Shown: positions 54,079 through 63,625, numbered from the stretch's first letter. The stretch is DNA of 64,000 nt from UBA1672 sp050633645 (GCA_050633645.1 JBOEGX010000004.1:339904-403903); one strand, 5' to 3'. Program-made: numbers and translations. Notes: a model not told the origin generated them from the sequence alone.

Positions 54079-55184
54079 CCTCACGCATCCTCATCATTGG
54101 CGGGTATGGGAATTTCGGGAGCTATATTTCCAAGACACTTGCGCAGGAAAATAATATCACCGTTATTATCGCGGGGCGGTCAATTGAAAAGGCGCAGCGC
54201 TTTATCAAAACTATTGAGGCCGCAAACACGCCCGAAGCGGCTGCACTTGATATTACCAAAAACCTTGAAAAAGCCCTGCAAACCATCAAACCCGATATTG
54301 TTATTCATACATCGGGGCCATTTCAGGGGCAAAGCTATGACGTAGCGGGGAGCTGCATAAATGCAAGGGCGCATTATATTGACCTTGCCGATGCACGGGA
54401 CTTCGTTGCGGGGATCACCGCGCTCGATAAACTCGCGAAAGATAAAGGCGTTCTGGTCATCAGCGGTGTATCCTCTGTACCGTGTCTAACCTCGGCCTTG
54501 GTTGATTATTATTTGCCGCAATTTGAAACTCTGGAAAGTCTTGATTACGGTATTACAACGGCGCAAAAAACCAATCGCGGTCTTGCGACCACAGCGGCAA
54601 TTTTGGGCTATTGCGGCAGGCCGTTTAAAACCCTGATTGATGGACAGCAAAAGGATGTCTATGGGTGGCAGTCTTTGCACACGCGTAAATACAACTCTCT
54701 AGGGCGGCGTTTGCTCGGAAATTGTGATGTTCCTGATCTGGAGCTTTTCCCAGAGCGTTATCCAACTCTTAAGAACATCCGTTTTTATGCGGGGCTTGAA
54801 ATTCCGTTTATTCATCTGGGATTGTGGGTGTTATCAGGATTAGTGCGTATTGGCTTAATTCGTAATTTACCCGCCTTTGCGCCGTTCTTGCTCAAAGCGT
54901 CTTTCTTATTTGATTGGGCGGGGAGTGATGTCAGCGGGTTTCACATGGAGCTATCAGGTAAGGATGATCGCGGCGCGGATAAAGCGATTACCTTTGAACT
55001 TACTGCGCGCTCTGGCCATGGCCCCTATATTCCGTGCATGCCAGCCATATTAATGGCAAAGAAACTGGCGAGCGGCGAAATCACCATGACGGGTGCAACG
55101 CCCTGCATCAGCCTGATTACTCGTGATGAATACCTGGATGCATTAAAAGAGCTGGATATTGAGCACACCGAACTCTCATCTTGA
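54075..55184 (+). CDS. saccharopine dehydrogenase-like NAD(P)-binding protein
   Basis: Protein of 369 aa with an N-terminal Rossmann fold (IIGGYGNFGSYISKTL) and VVIHTSGPFQGQSYDVAGSC, as in the saccharopine-dehydrogenase NADP-binding family. A membrane-associated C-terminal part is likely. The substrate is unknown. It overlaps the previous gene as ATGA. Confidence 0.8.
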   Translation: MTSRILIIGGYGNFGSYISKTLAQENNITVIIAGRSIEKAQRFIKTIEAANTPEAAALDITKNLEKALQTIKPDIVIHTSGPFQGQSYDVAGSCINARAHYIDLADARDFVAGITALDKLAKDKGVLVISGVSSVPCLTSALVDYYLPQFETLESLDYGITTAQKTNRGLATTAAILGYCGRPFKTLIDGQQKDVYGWQSLHTRKYNSLGRRLLGNCDVPDLELFPERYPTLKNIRFYAGLEIPFIHLGLWVLSGLVRIGLIRNLPAFAPFLLKASFLFDWAGSDVSGFHMELSGKDDRGADKAITFELTARSGHGPYIPCMPAILMAKKLASGEITMTGATPCISLITRDEYLDALKELDIEHTELSS

Positions 55185-55227
55185 CGGAAAGCTACATTCG
55201 GAATAACGTGCCATCCATACGACACAA

Positions 55228-55316
55228 CACTCACAAGGGGTGCTTGCTCCACAATAAAAGCAAGCTGAGATTATACCCTTGGAACCTGATGCGAATAACC
55301 GCCGTAGGAATGTGAG
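55228..55316 (+). promoter_or_regulatory. TPP riboswitch (THI element)
   Basis: The conserved cores are present: CACAAGGGGTGCTTGC, then CTGAGATTATACCCTTGGA, then ACCTGATGCGAATAAC and CGCCGTAGGAATGTG. They form the usual two-armed fold that senses thiamine diphosphate. The thiO gene starts six bases after the element, so control is likely by masking its ribosome site. Confidence 0.95.
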
Positions 55317-55321
55317 AGAAG

Positions 55322-56398
55322 ATGAACAACAACCCGCAAAAAATATCGGTTCTGGGCGCTGGAATTATGGGCATCATAAGCGCCTATACACTGAAAAACC
55401 GCTTTCCCAATGCCAAAATAACACTATATGATCCAAAAGGATTCCCCGCCGAAAACGCAAGCTTCGCCGCAGGAGGAATGATCGCCCCGTTAAGCGAACT
55501 TGACCATATGCCCCATAGCTACCTGCCCGCAGGGTTCGACGCAATTAATGAATGGCAAAGCATAACAAACGCCCTACCCACCCCGTTCGAATTCTCGGCC
55601 AAGGGCAGCCTGCTCATCACCCATGACGCCGACCGCCATTTATTAGAGCGCTTTAAATCTCTTCTACCAACAAATTCAAATGATTGGGCACAAATCAGCG
55701 CACAAGACATAGCTACATTAGAACCTGCAATCAACACAGGAACATTCCGCCAAGGCATCCATATGTTGCGCGAAGCCCACCTACACCCGCAAAAGGCAAT
55801 GCAGGCGATGCTAAAAGCTCTCCCAAATAAACACGCAAAAGCCATAGAGCCCAATCAAGAATCCAAAAACGCCGATTGGATTATTGATTGTCGTGGCATG
55901 GCAGGAGCAAAGGACACTCCCAATCTTCGCGGCGTTAAAGGTGAAATCCTTATCGTCCATAACCCTGAATTCAAGCTCTCTCGCCCGCTACGCCTCATGC
56001 ACCCGCGCTATCCGCTTTATATCGTCCCGCGTGACGGTGGCATCTTCATGATTGGCGCAACCATTATAGAAAGCGACGAAGGGAATTACGTTGCGATTCG
56101 TTCAGGAATGGAACTCATGAGCGCCCTCTACAGCATCGACCGCAGCTTTGGCGATGCAAAAATACTAGAGATGAAATCAGGCATCCGCCCGTCATATCCT
56201 GATAATTTACCGCGCATTCACACTAATGGAAATATCATCAGCGCCAACGGCCTGTATCGCCACGGCTTTTTATTCTCCCCCGTCATGGCGCAAACAATCG
56301 CGCATTACATTGCGGACGAAAAATACAAACACACAAATTTATTTTTAAAAGAGGCTTCACATGAAAATAATGTTGAACGGCGAACGGCAAACGCTTGA
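55322..56398 (+). CDS. thiO: FAD-dependent glycine oxidase for thiazole synthesis
   Basis: Protein of 358 aa that oxidises glycine to the imine used by ThiG. The dinucleotide motif VLGAGIMGIISAYTL is at residues 10-24, and ENASFAAGGMIAPLSE and GMAGAKDTPNLRG fit ThiO. It is the first gene under the TPP riboswitch and overlaps thiS. Confidence 0.9.
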   Translation: MNNNPQKISVLGAGIMGIISAYTLKNRFPNAKITLYDPKGFPAENASFAAGGMIAPLSELDHMPHSYLPAGFDAINEWQSITNALPTPFEFSAKGSLLITHDADRHLLERFKSLLPTNSNDWAQISAQDIATLEPAINTGTFRQGIHMLREAHLHPQKAMQAMLKALPNKHAKAIEPNQESKNADWIIDCRGMAGAKDTPNLRGVKGEILIVHNPEFKLSRPLRLMHPRYPLYIVPRDGGIFMIGATIIESDEGNYVAIRSGMELMSALYSIDRSFGDAKILEMKSGIRPSYPDNLPRIHTNGNIISANGLYRHGFLFSPVMAQTIAHYIADEKYKHTNLFLKEASHENNVERRTANA

Positions 56399-56561
56399 AA
56401 ATAAACATACAATAGAAAAACTTTTAGAGAGAAATGGCTATAACGGAAAGCTCGTCGCAGTCGCGCTTAATGGTGAATTTTTGCCAAAAACAAACTACGC
56501 AACCACCGAAATTAACGACGGCGATAAAATTGAAATCGTCGCCCCGATGCAAGGGGGCTAG
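56361..56561 (+). CDS. thiS: sulfur carrier protein ThiS
   Basis: Ubiquitin-like protein of 66 aa ending in the essential Gly-Gly (IVAPMQGG), which is adenylated by ThiF and carries sulfur to ThiG. It overlaps thiO by 38 bases. Confidence 0.92.
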   Translation: MKIMLNGERQTLENKHTIEKLLERNGYNGKLVAVALNGEFLPKTNYATTEINDGDKIEIVAPMQGG

Positions 56562-56573
56562 AAAAGAAAAAAC

Positions 56574-57362
56574 ATGAATAATTGGAATATTAACGAAACA
56601 AAACTGACATCGCGCCTCTTCCTAGGAACGGCGGCCTATCCCTCACCCGATACATTGGCAAAGGCGATAGAGGCGGCAAAGCCGGGCATGCTCACCGTAT
56701 CTCTCCGCCGTGAAAACGCCGCGGGAAAGGGGCAAGATTTTTGGAATATTATAAAGAGTTTCAACATTCCCACCCTACCCAATACCGCAGGATGCTACAG
56801 CGCGAAAGAGGCCGTCACCACCGCGCAAATGGCGCGTGAAGTTTTCGAAACGAATCGTATTAAACTGGAAGTCATCGGCGATGATTACACTCTGCAACCT
56901 GACCCTTACGGCTTGCTCGACGCCACAGAAAAACTTATCAATTTAGGGTTCGAAGTCTACCCCTATATGACCGATGATCTGGTTTTGGCGCAAAGACTGG
57001 TTGATCTGGGATGCGATATCCTTATGCCGTGGGGCGCGCCTATCGGCTCTGGCCGTGGATTAAATAACATCTACGCGCTTAAGCAACTGCGTGATCGCTT
57101 CCCCGATAAAACTTTGGTGGTCGACGCCGGCCTAGGCGCACCATCACACGCCGCCGCCGCGATGGAACTGGGCTATGACGCAGTCCTCCTCAACACCGCC
57201 GTGGCAAATTCCACTGACCCTGCCCTCATGGCAAAAGGCTTCGCCGATGCCGTCAATGCAGGGCGCGCAGGTTACCTCGCGGGCATCATCACCCCACAAG
57301 AAAAAGGATCTCCATCAACCCCCCTCCTCGATAAACCTTTCTGGCATCAGGAAACCGCATAA
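56574..57362 (+). CDS. thiG: thiazole synthase
   Basis: TIM-barrel enzyme of 262 aa that joins DXP, dehydroglycine and ThiS sulfur to thiazole phosphate. The Schiff-base lysine is Lys97 (RIKLEVIGDD), with phosphate-binding PWGAPIGSGRGL and AGLGAPSHAAAAMELG. It meets the next gene at one shared base. Confidence 0.95.
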   Translation: MNNWNINETKLTSRLFLGTAAYPSPDTLAKAIEAAKPGMLTVSLRRENAAGKGQDFWNIIKSFNIPTLPNTAGCYSAKEAVTTAQMAREVFETNRIKLEVIGDDYTLQPDPYGLLDATEKLINLGFEVYPYMTDDLVLAQRLVDLGCDILMPWGAPIGSGRGLNNIYALKQLRDRFPDKTLVVDAGLGAPSHAAAAMELGYDAVLLNTAVANSTDPALMAKGFADAVNAGRAGYLAGIITPQEKGSPSTPLLDKPFWHQETA

Positions 57363-58414
57363 TGATAAGTCGCTACACCAGACAGATTGCACTTAGCGAC
57401 GTCGGCCTCACGGGGCAAGAAAAATTCGCATCCGCGCATATATGCATGGTGGGTGCAGGAGGACTCGGCGCAACCGCACTCCCCGCTTTGGCAGGCGCAG
57501 GCATTGGACAAATCACAATCATCGACCATGACACGATTGACATCACCAACCTCCACCGCCAAACGATCTACCGTACAGATCAAACGGGACAGAGAAAAGC
57601 CGAATGCGCCGCCGAGTATTTACGCGCCCTCAATCCCGAAATAACAGTAACGGCAATCACCGAAAAACTCACCGCCGATAACGCAACTGCAATTTCTGCA
57701 CAGCTAAACACCGTCACACTCATATTGGATGGCAGTGATAATTTCGAAACCAAATCCCTGCTCAATGACATTGCAATCACCATGCAAACCCCCCTCATCA
57801 CCGCGAGCGTTAATCAATGGGGCGGGCAAATCGGCATATTCAAAGGCCATGAGCACAATAAGCCATGCTATCGCTGCATCTTTCCCGAATTTCCAACAGA
57901 TGCAAAAAACTGTAACGAGGCAGGAATCCTCGGCACATCGGCGGGACTGGTTGGAATGATGCAGGCACACACGGCGCTTCTACACATCCTAAACCATGAA
58001 ATACTTATAAATTTCAATGCCATAAATTTAAAAACGATGCGTAACGAATTTATAAAATCACCAAAAACACCCAACTGCCCACACTGCAATCACACGCAAA
58101 TTAACAAACAGAAACAGAAAGAAAACACCATGCCAGATATGATTTCAATCGATCAACTCAATGACGCGGACACCATCATCATTGACGTGCGCAATCCCGA
58201 TGAATTAGAGGCAGATCCCCTTACAAATGAGCAAATTAAAACCCCGCCAATCAACATCCCTCTCCCCGAATTCATCGCACGCATAAATGAACTCCCCGAA
58301 GGCAAGCGCCTCGCTTTCCTCTGCGCCGGAAACATCCGAAGCCGCCAAGCCGCTGAATACCTCTCCACCAAAGGGTATAAAAATGTGTGTGTACTGGATA
58401 AATTTAGTCTTTAA
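57362..58414 (+). CDS. ThiF/MoeB-type E1 enzyme fused to a rhodanese domain
   Basis: Protein of 350 aa. Residues 1-245 are an E1-like adenylyltransferase: P-loop-like GAGGLG 31-36, zinc cysteines Cys169/172 and Cys239/242, and probable catalytic Cys184 in NCNEAGILG. Residues about 260-350 form a rhodanese domain with active-site Cys321 (LCAGNIRSRQ). It adenylates the ThiS tail and probably passes sulfur from the rhodanese cysteine. The fusion resembles MOCS3/MoeZ proteins; ThiF is the role expected here. Confidence 0.9.
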   Translation: MISRYTRQIALSDVGLTGQEKFASAHICMVGAGGLGATALPALAGAGIGQITIIDHDTIDITNLHRQTIYRTDQTGQRKAECAAEYLRALNPEITVTAITEKLTADNATAISAQLNTVTLILDGSDNFETKSLLNDIAITMQTPLITASVNQWGGQIGIFKGHEHNKPCYRCIFPEFPTDAKNCNEAGILGTSAGLVGMMQAHTALLHILNHEILINFNAINLKTMRNEFIKSPKTPNCPHCNHTQINKQKQKENTMPDMISIDQLNDADTIIIDVRNPDELEADPLTNEQIKTPPINIPLPEFIARINELPEGKRLAFLCAGNIRSRQAAEYLSTKGYKNVCVLDKFSL

Positions 58415-58525
58415 GCTTTTGCACGATATCATGCTGACATGGAACCGGCAGCAGGCGCGGAAGAATCCACACACGAAAGCAACGCACGTTACAACGACTA
58501 AGCCTTTCCAAAGCTTACAAAAACA

Positions 58526-58554
58526 AAAGAGGCTGTATCCGCAGCCTCTTTTTT
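58526..58554 (+). terminator. terminator of the thi operon
   Basis: AAAGAGGCTG pairs with CAGCCTCTTT around TATCCG, followed by a run of T (TTTTTT), about 110 bases after the last thi gene. Confidence 0.85.
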
Positions 58555-58580
58555 ATGCCGATTTGACACCACCACGGCCA

Positions 58581-59129
58581 TCACGCGAGTGCGTGCTTTC
58601 TTCGATAATCTTTAAGCGCAGAGTTACACACTTCCGCAAAAGATTGCACATCAATATCATATAAATATACGCCATATGTTCCATAAAATCTTAACATAAT
58701 CGGATATTGCTCATACTCACCAAACAAAATACTATCCGACCTGTATATCCAACTGGTTTTTTCAGAGAAATTTGCCTTATCACAAGGAATAACATGAACA
58801 CAATTAAACCGCACACTTACATCCGATATATCTTCCCAGTGAATAAAGCTTATCTGCCTCAACTTAAACTTATTCGAAAAAATTCCATTCTCATAAACAA
58901 CAAAAACGGCAGTTTTTCTATCCATAAAAAGTAGCATCAACACGAGCACACACATGCCAACACAAAAGCCCCACACTACGAACATCTCGCCAATACTTTC
59001 TATCGATTTATCAAGTGCAATGAAGGCAAATAAAGACGCTACACATAAGAAAAGAGCTAGGAAAAATCCATCCAATACACCAAACGGACGATGCCTTACT
59101 TCTAATATTTTCTCACCATAATCTTCCAT
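58581..59129 (-). CDS. hypothetical membrane protein with PH-like soluble part
   Basis: Protein of 182 aa from ATG 59129 (alternatives at 59147 and 59270, none with a clear ribosome site). Two helices (FFLALFLCVASLFAFIALDK, FVVWGFCVGMCVLVLMLLF) follow an N-terminal strand. The rest (VVYENGIFSNKFKLRQISFI, HWEDISDV) looks like the small membrane-anchored PH-fold proteins. Role unknown. Confidence 0.6.
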   Translation of the reverse strand: MEDYGEKILEVRHRPFGVLDGFFLALFLCVASLFAFIALDKSIESIGEMFVVWGFCVGMCVLVLMLLFMDRKTAVFVVYENGIFSNKFKLRQISFIHWEDISDVSVRFNCVHVIPCDKANFSEKTSWIYRSDSILFGEYEQYPIMLRFYGTYGVYLYDIDVQSFAEVCNSALKDYRRKHALA

Positions 59130-59336
59130 AAGAAAACTATCCCACATCACCGCAACAGAGCAAAGAGATTTAGATGTAAACAGGCATGAGGGGCGAAGCG
59201 TATAAACATACGCGAGCAACGAATAACGCATATACAAGCGATATACAAACATACTCAAGGAGTGAAGCAACGATGTCCGAGAGTAAATGCAAATTACTAT
59301 AGTATAACTATTCAGTCACAGGATGAATGCAAAGGC

Positions 59337-60923
59337 CTAACCCTCAATCACCTCTGGCCGTGGGTACAACTTATCCATTGCAATCGAAAGCCCCGTGTCT
59401 TGAACCAAACGCACATGCTTACGGCGGAGCTGGCGCGGCTCTAACACGCCACAACTATGTGCTATAACCTCAACCTCATGCGTTACATTTTTTGCATAAT
59501 TAGCAACCTTCACGGCCTTATCTTCAGGGTTAAGCCCAGCTTGTAAATGCCTCTGATGCGTTGCAATGCCCGTAGGGCAAGTGTTTTTATTACACTTCAA
59601 TGACTGAATACATCCTAAAGCAAACATAAACCCCCGCGCAGAATTTACAAAATCCGCCCCCGTACACAGCGCCCATGCCACATCCGCAGGGTTAATCAAT
59701 TTCCCCGATGCCACAATTTTAATGCGATCACGTAAATTATATTTATGTAAGATATCAGACACCACCGGTAAGGCTTCTTTAAGCACCAAGCCAACATTAT
59801 CCATCAACGACATTGGCGCCGCGCCCGTTCCACCATTTCCGCCATCAATCGTGATAAAATCAGGCGCAGATTCAATCCCTCGGCGACGAATACAAACACA
59901 TAAATCCTCAATCCATTCGGGTGAGCCAATAACCGTTTTAAACCCAACGGGCCTGCCCGTCACATCACGAATATGATTAATAACATCCAAAAGCTCCGAA
60001 ACATTGCTAATTTCTGGGTGACGGTTTGGCGATATCGATGCTTTCCCCTCTTTAATTCCGCGAATACGCGCAATATCCGCCGAAACCTTATCCGCTGGCA
60101 AAATCCCGCCCTTCCCTGGCTTCGCCCCTTGCGATAACTTAATCTCAAACATCTTCACTTGATCAATCGCGGCAACCTCACGCAATTTATCATCGCTCAA
60201 TTTACCATCCTTATCACAAACACCATATTTTGCCGTTCCGATCTGAAACACAATATCGGCGCCACCCTCAAGATGATAAGGCGACAAACCACCCTCCCCA
60301 GTATTAAGCCAGCAATTCGCCATTTTCGCGCCTTTAGATAACGCTTGCACCGCTGGCTTAGAAATCGCACCATAACTCATCCCCGATACATTTATGATAG
60401 AACGCGCATCATACGGCGTCTTACAATTCGGCCCAATGCGAATAACTTGCGTTTCCGCCGCATCAACCTCCAACGGCGGAAAAGCCGCACTGGTAAAAAT
60501 ATAAGAACCAACGGCGTTAAGACTTTTGGTTGAACCAAAGGCAATCGTCATCCCCTTATTCTTTGCCGCGCGATACACCCACTCACGCTCCGCACGGTTA
60601 AAGGGCATTTCCTCACGATCCATCGCAAAGAAATACTGACGAAAGAACTCACCTAGAAATTGGAAGAGATACCTAAACCGCCCAAGCACTGGAAAATTAT
60701 GACGCACAGCATCTTTACGCTGCGTTGCGTCAACTATATACATGACAATAATGCTTGCCACCAAAACGCCAATCGCAACAATAAAAACTGTCGCAAGCAA
60801 CGCCATCCCTTGTGCAACCCAACTCGGCAATAAAATCATAATGCTTTCTTCCATTAATACATCCAACAAACGAGGCAAGCTATAGCCCCTGAACAACAAA
60901 AAGTCCAATATTAATCCATGCAT
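59337..60923 (-). CDS. FMN-binding glutamate synthase-family protein
   Basis: Protein of up to 528 aa. An N-terminal membrane helix region (about 33-65) is followed by a glutamate-synthase-like barrel with NVSGMSYGAISKPAVQALSK, KLSQGAKPGKGGILP, ISPNRHPEI, TIDGGNGGTGAAP and the Fe-S cysteines of CIQSLKCNKNTCPTG. The ammonia-releasing glutamine amidotransferase part is absent, so it is a stand-alone GltS-like protein of unknown substrate. The start is uncertain: ATG 60854 or 60839 would be shorter. Confidence 0.85.
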   Translation of the reverse strand: MHGLILDFLLFRGYSLPRLLDVLMEESIMILLPSWVAQGMALLATVFIVAIGVLVASIIVMYIVDATQRKDAVRHNFPVLGRFRYLFQFLGEFFRQYFFAMDREEMPFNRAEREWVYRAAKNKGMTIAFGSTKSLNAVGSYIFTSAAFPPLEVDAAETQVIRIGPNCKTPYDARSIINVSGMSYGAISKPAVQALSKGAKMANCWLNTGEGGLSPYHLEGGADIVFQIGTAKYGVCDKDGKLSDDKLREVAAIDQVKMFEIKLSQGAKPGKGGILPADKVSADIARIRGIKEGKASISPNRHPEISNVSELLDVINHIRDVTGRPVGFKTVIGSPEWIEDLCVCIRRRGIESAPDFITIDGGNGGTGAAPMSLMDNVGLVLKEALPVVSDILHKYNLRDRIKIVASGKLINPADVAWALCTGADFVNSARGFMFALGCIQSLKCNKNTCPTGIATHQRHLQAGLNPEDKAVKVANYAKNVTHEVEVIAHSCGVLEPRQLRRKHVRLVQDTGLSIAMDKLYPRPEVIEG

Positions 60924-60935
60924 TTTCCATACAAA

Positions 60936-60965
60936 AAAGGCGGGTCAAAGAACCGCCTTTTGCAT
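60936..60965 (-). terminator. terminator behind ppa
   Basis: AAAGGCGG (60936-60943) and CCGCCTTT (60953-60960) form the stem. Read on the minus strand it is followed by six T, as expected after the ppa gene whose stop is at 61001. Confidence 0.85.
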
Positions 60966-61000
60966 AGCTTAAAAAACAATAATCATTCAAGTTAATTGAT

Positions 61001-61540
61001 TTAAGCCGCTTTTTTCGCATTCTCATTCTCAATCCCCTCAAGGATAAGCGCCTTCGCCTTCTCAGAACCTTCCCAACCCTGCATCTTTACCCATTTTCCT
61101 TTTTCAAGATCTTTATAATGCGTGAAAAAATGCTCGATCTCATCCAAAAGGATTTTCGGCAAATCGCTATATTCCTTAACATCCGCAAACATCGGGTGCG
61201 TTTTATCCACGGGAACAGCCAAAATCTTCTCATCCTGTCCACCATCATCTTCCATCACCAACACACCAACGGGGCGCGCGGCAATAACCGCACCTGGAAC
61301 AATCGCATGCTGCGCGTAAACCAAAACATCAACGGGATCTCCATCACCACCAAGTGTACCCGGAATAAATCCATAATTCGCGGGATAAAACATTGCCGTA
61401 TGCACAAAACGATCAACAAACAAAGCCCCAGAATCTTTGTCTATTTCATACTTCACAGGCGTACCGCCCTGTGTATTCTCAATAATGACATTAATATTAT
61501 TCGGCGCATCCTTGCCGACGGGAATTTTGGAAATATCCAT
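61001..61540 (-). CDS. ppa: inorganic pyrophosphatase, family I
   Basis: Cytoplasmic enzyme of 179 aa that cleaves pyrophosphate. The signature YGFIPGTLGGDGDPVDVLVY carries the metal aspartates, with KYEIDKDSGALFVDR and DEIEHFFTHYKDLEKGKW also conserved. A terminator follows. Confidence 0.95.
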   Translation of the reverse strand: MDISKIPVGKDAPNNINVIIENTQGGTPVKYEIDKDSGALFVDRFVHTAMFYPANYGFIPGTLGGDGDPVDVLVYAQHAIVPGAVIAARPVGVLVMEDDGGQDEKILAVPVDKTHPMFADVKEYSDLPKILLDEIEHFFTHYKDLEKGKWVKMQGWEGSEKAKALILEGIENENAKKAA

Positions 61541-61624
61541 TTAACTTTGCTCCTCAATTAAATTCTAAATAAAAATCTTTTGATTACAAAGTCATACAAA
61601 CACAAACCACCATCGGCAAGTCTT

Positions 61625-61777
61625 TTATTGCGTATGATCGTTATCTTTTTTATTTTTGGGCGCAGATTCGCCTTTATTATCATTGGAACGACGAAGTGCC
61701 ACTCGCGGCATTGTCTTCTCAATTTTCTCAGGAACAAACATCACTCCACCAGAACCGCATGCATATGCTGTAGTCAT
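61625..61777 (-). CDS. small hypothetical protein of 50 aa
   Basis: ATG 61777 has a strong AGAGGAGG site seven bases upstream, so the short frame is favoured over the 76-aa open frame. The protein opens TTAYACGSGGVMFVPEKIEK and ends Lys/Asp/Asn-rich. Function unknown. Confidence 0.65.
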   Translation of the reverse strand: MTTAYACGSGGVMFVPEKIEKTMPRVALRRSNDNKGESAPKNKKDNDHTQ

Positions 61778-61942
61778 AATAAAACCTCCTCTTATCTGCT
61801 CTTTATGTATTGAAGTATATACATTTTTCGAACCCCAGACAAACAAATGCGGCAAAAAAGCCTACGCTCGCATGCATTTTTATTATAACTATTTGAAAGA
61901 TAATGATTGCTGCTACGCAACAAAATTACAATAAAACAAAAA

Positions 61943-61968
61943 AGCGCTCCGAATCATCGGAGCACTTA
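61943..61968 (-). terminator. terminator of the cold-shock gene
   Basis: On the minus strand AGTGCTCCG pairs with CGGAGCGCT around ATGATT and is followed by six T. It lies about 30 bases after the cspA-like stop codon. Confidence 0.88.
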
Positions 61969-61994
61969 TGAATTCTTACTGCGGTTCTGCTTAA

Positions 61995-62201
61995 TTATGC
62001 GGCTTTAATATTGCCTGCAACTTGCTTGCCTCTGTTCTCTTGAACTTCGAATTCCACCTTTTGGCCATCTTCAAGAGTGTCCAATCCGGCCTCTTTAACA
62101 GCAGATATATGTACGAATACATCATTTCCACCATCGTCAGGCACGATAAAACCGAACCCTTTTGTTGCGTTGAACCATTTAACGCTTCCTGTTTGAGACA
62201 T
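61995..62201 (-). CDS. cold-shock domain protein
   Basis: Protein of 68 aa that binds single-stranded RNA/DNA. The RNP1 motif KGFGFI (residues 14-19) and RNP2 DVFVHI are present, as is the usual TGSVKWFNATKG start. AAGGAAAAG lies upstream. Alphaproteobacteria carry several paralogues, so no symbol is given. Confidence 0.95.
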   Translation of the reverse strand: MSQTGSVKWFNATKGFGFIVPDDGGNDVFVHISAVKEAGLDTLEDGQKVEFEVQENRGKQVAGNIKAA

Positions 62202-62457
62202 TTGTCTTTTCCTTCATCGTCATATTTAAAAATTACAATCTTTTAAAACCCAAGGCATCTCTATTAAAAACGCCAAAAATCCAAAGATATACATGGGATT
62301 TAACTCTGTTTTGGGGATAAGTGCAAGAAAAGAATGTATGGATTTTTTTGCTTATGCGCCCCATTACAACTACCTCAATGAAAATAAATCAAAAAAACTG
62401 TTCGCCATAAAAAAAGATGCTACAATCAAAAACGAAAAAATTGTTAGAAAAAAAATC

Positions 62458-62976
62458 ATGAATAAAAAAGTCGATGTGTTAGAACGAAGCGTCCTCCAAC
62501 CTGGAAAACCATTTATCAGAGAGGGAGAGGAAAACATCCGTGCCTATGTTGTTCAAAACGGAGAGGTACAATCTTATATAAAAAACGGTGACAAAAAAGT
62601 AAAAATTGCAAAATACGGCCCAGGAACAATAATTGGTGAATTAGGGCTCATGGTCGACACCATACCCCAACTCAGCTACGAGGCGACAACAACAACAACC
62701 GTCGTGACAGTCACCCGTCAAGATTTTCAAAAACGCCTTGCCCGTGCCGATAAAACAATTCGCACAATCCTCGATCATGCCATTAAAAAACTCGAAAATT
62801 ATGAAACAAAAGAAACTAAAAACGCACTAAAAAGCGTCGAAGTCGATGCCAAAACAGAGCTAGTAATGGAAGGTCTTCTCCAATCCGTCCCCAAAGACAA
62901 TCAAGACGAATTTCGCAATGCTCTAATGCCACATATCGACGGAATCATAAAAGAAATGAAAAAATATAAAAAATAA
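62458..62976 (+). CDS. cyclic-nucleotide-binding-domain protein without HTH
   Basis: Protein of 172 aa (ATG 62458; open frame from 62293 without a clear ribosome site at either). One cNMP-type beta roll is visible (FIREGEENIRAYVVQNGEVQ, GPGTIIGELGLMV). The conserved Arg of the phosphate cassette is replaced (IPQLSYEA), so cAMP binding is doubtful. A helical tail of about 70 residues follows and no DNA-binding domain is seen. Start uncertain. Confidence 0.7.
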   Translation: MNKKVDVLERSVLQPGKPFIREGEENIRAYVVQNGEVQSYIKNGDKKVKIAKYGPGTIIGELGLMVDTIPQLSYEATTTTTVVTVTRQDFQKRLARADKTIRTILDHAIKKLENYETKETKNALKSVEVDAKTELVMEGLLQSVPKDNQDEFRNALMPHIDGIIKEMKKYKK

Positions 62977-62979
62977 GCA

Positions 62980-63213
62980 TTATTGTTCTTGTTGTACATC
63001 AGCAGCAGAACCCGACATAACCCCATCAATCAAAATTACAGAAGCATCGACTTTATCTTTATATCCCTTGATTTTGTCGTATGCAGACTTAATTTTCGCA
63101 GACGATGTGGCTAAACCATCCGGTTCAACATACAACCACGCACGGTATACGCCCACAGTCAGGCTCCCCGCATACGTGTCTTGAATTAAACTTATTTGAA
63201 GAAAAAAGAACAC
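62980..63213 (-). CDS. short hypothetical protein
   Basis: Protein of 77 aa from GTG 63213 with no good ribosome site. It has a hydrophobic first segment (FFFLQISLIQ) and then TVGVYRAWLYVEPDGLA and a Lys/Asp helix. It converges with the preceding gene. May be partial or not expressed. Confidence 0.35.
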   Translation of the reverse strand: MFFFLQISLIQDTYAGSLTVGVYRAWLYVEPDGLATSSAKIKSAYDKIKGYKDKVDASVILIDGVMSGSAADVQQEQ

Positions 63214-63293
63214 AATAGAAGATAAAATCTTCCCATCACAGATACTCGCTATTCTAGCCTATAAATAATTAGAAAAACGCACAAATAAAAAAC

Positions 63294-63494
63294 CTAATCA
63301 ATTATTGGGACATCAGAAGGCTCACAAGGGCAATCATCCCTCACAACATCATCTTCATCGAAATGCTCAGCAATACAAAGCACTCCCTTTTCACCTAAAG
63401 GAACAGCCACCTCGCCCATACGACGCGCCCATTTCTGAGTAAACGCCTCCCGTCCAGCTTCCGAAACTAAATCAAAACCTTTATTTTTAGGCAT
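63294..63494 (-). CDS. small acidic hypothetical protein
   Basis: Protein of 66 aa from ATG 63494, with GGAGG eight bases upstream. It reads PKNKGFDLVSEAGREAFTQK and then an acidic, cysteine-containing tail (VRDDCPCEPSDVP). Function unknown. Confidence 0.6.
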   Translation of the reverse strand: MPKNKGFDLVSEAGREAFTQKWARRMGEVAVPLGEKGVLCIAEHFDEDDVVRDDCPCEPSDVPIID

Positions 63495-63523
63495 TAAATC
63501 CTCCACTATAACGTTTAAATATA

Positions 63524-63547
63524 AAAAAACCTGCTAAAAGCAGGTTA
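63524..63547 (-). terminator. terminator of the rRNA operon
   Basis: AACCTGC and GCAGGTT form a stem with a short TTTTA-type loop (63529-63546), and on the minus strand a run of seven T follows. It is about 80 bases past the 5S rRNA. Confidence 0.85.
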
Positions 63548-63625
63548 AATTAAAGAGTAAATCGCTATAGGTTTGAAACGCGAAGAATATATCCTCGTCT
63601 CTATTATAAAAGATGCGCTTAAAAG

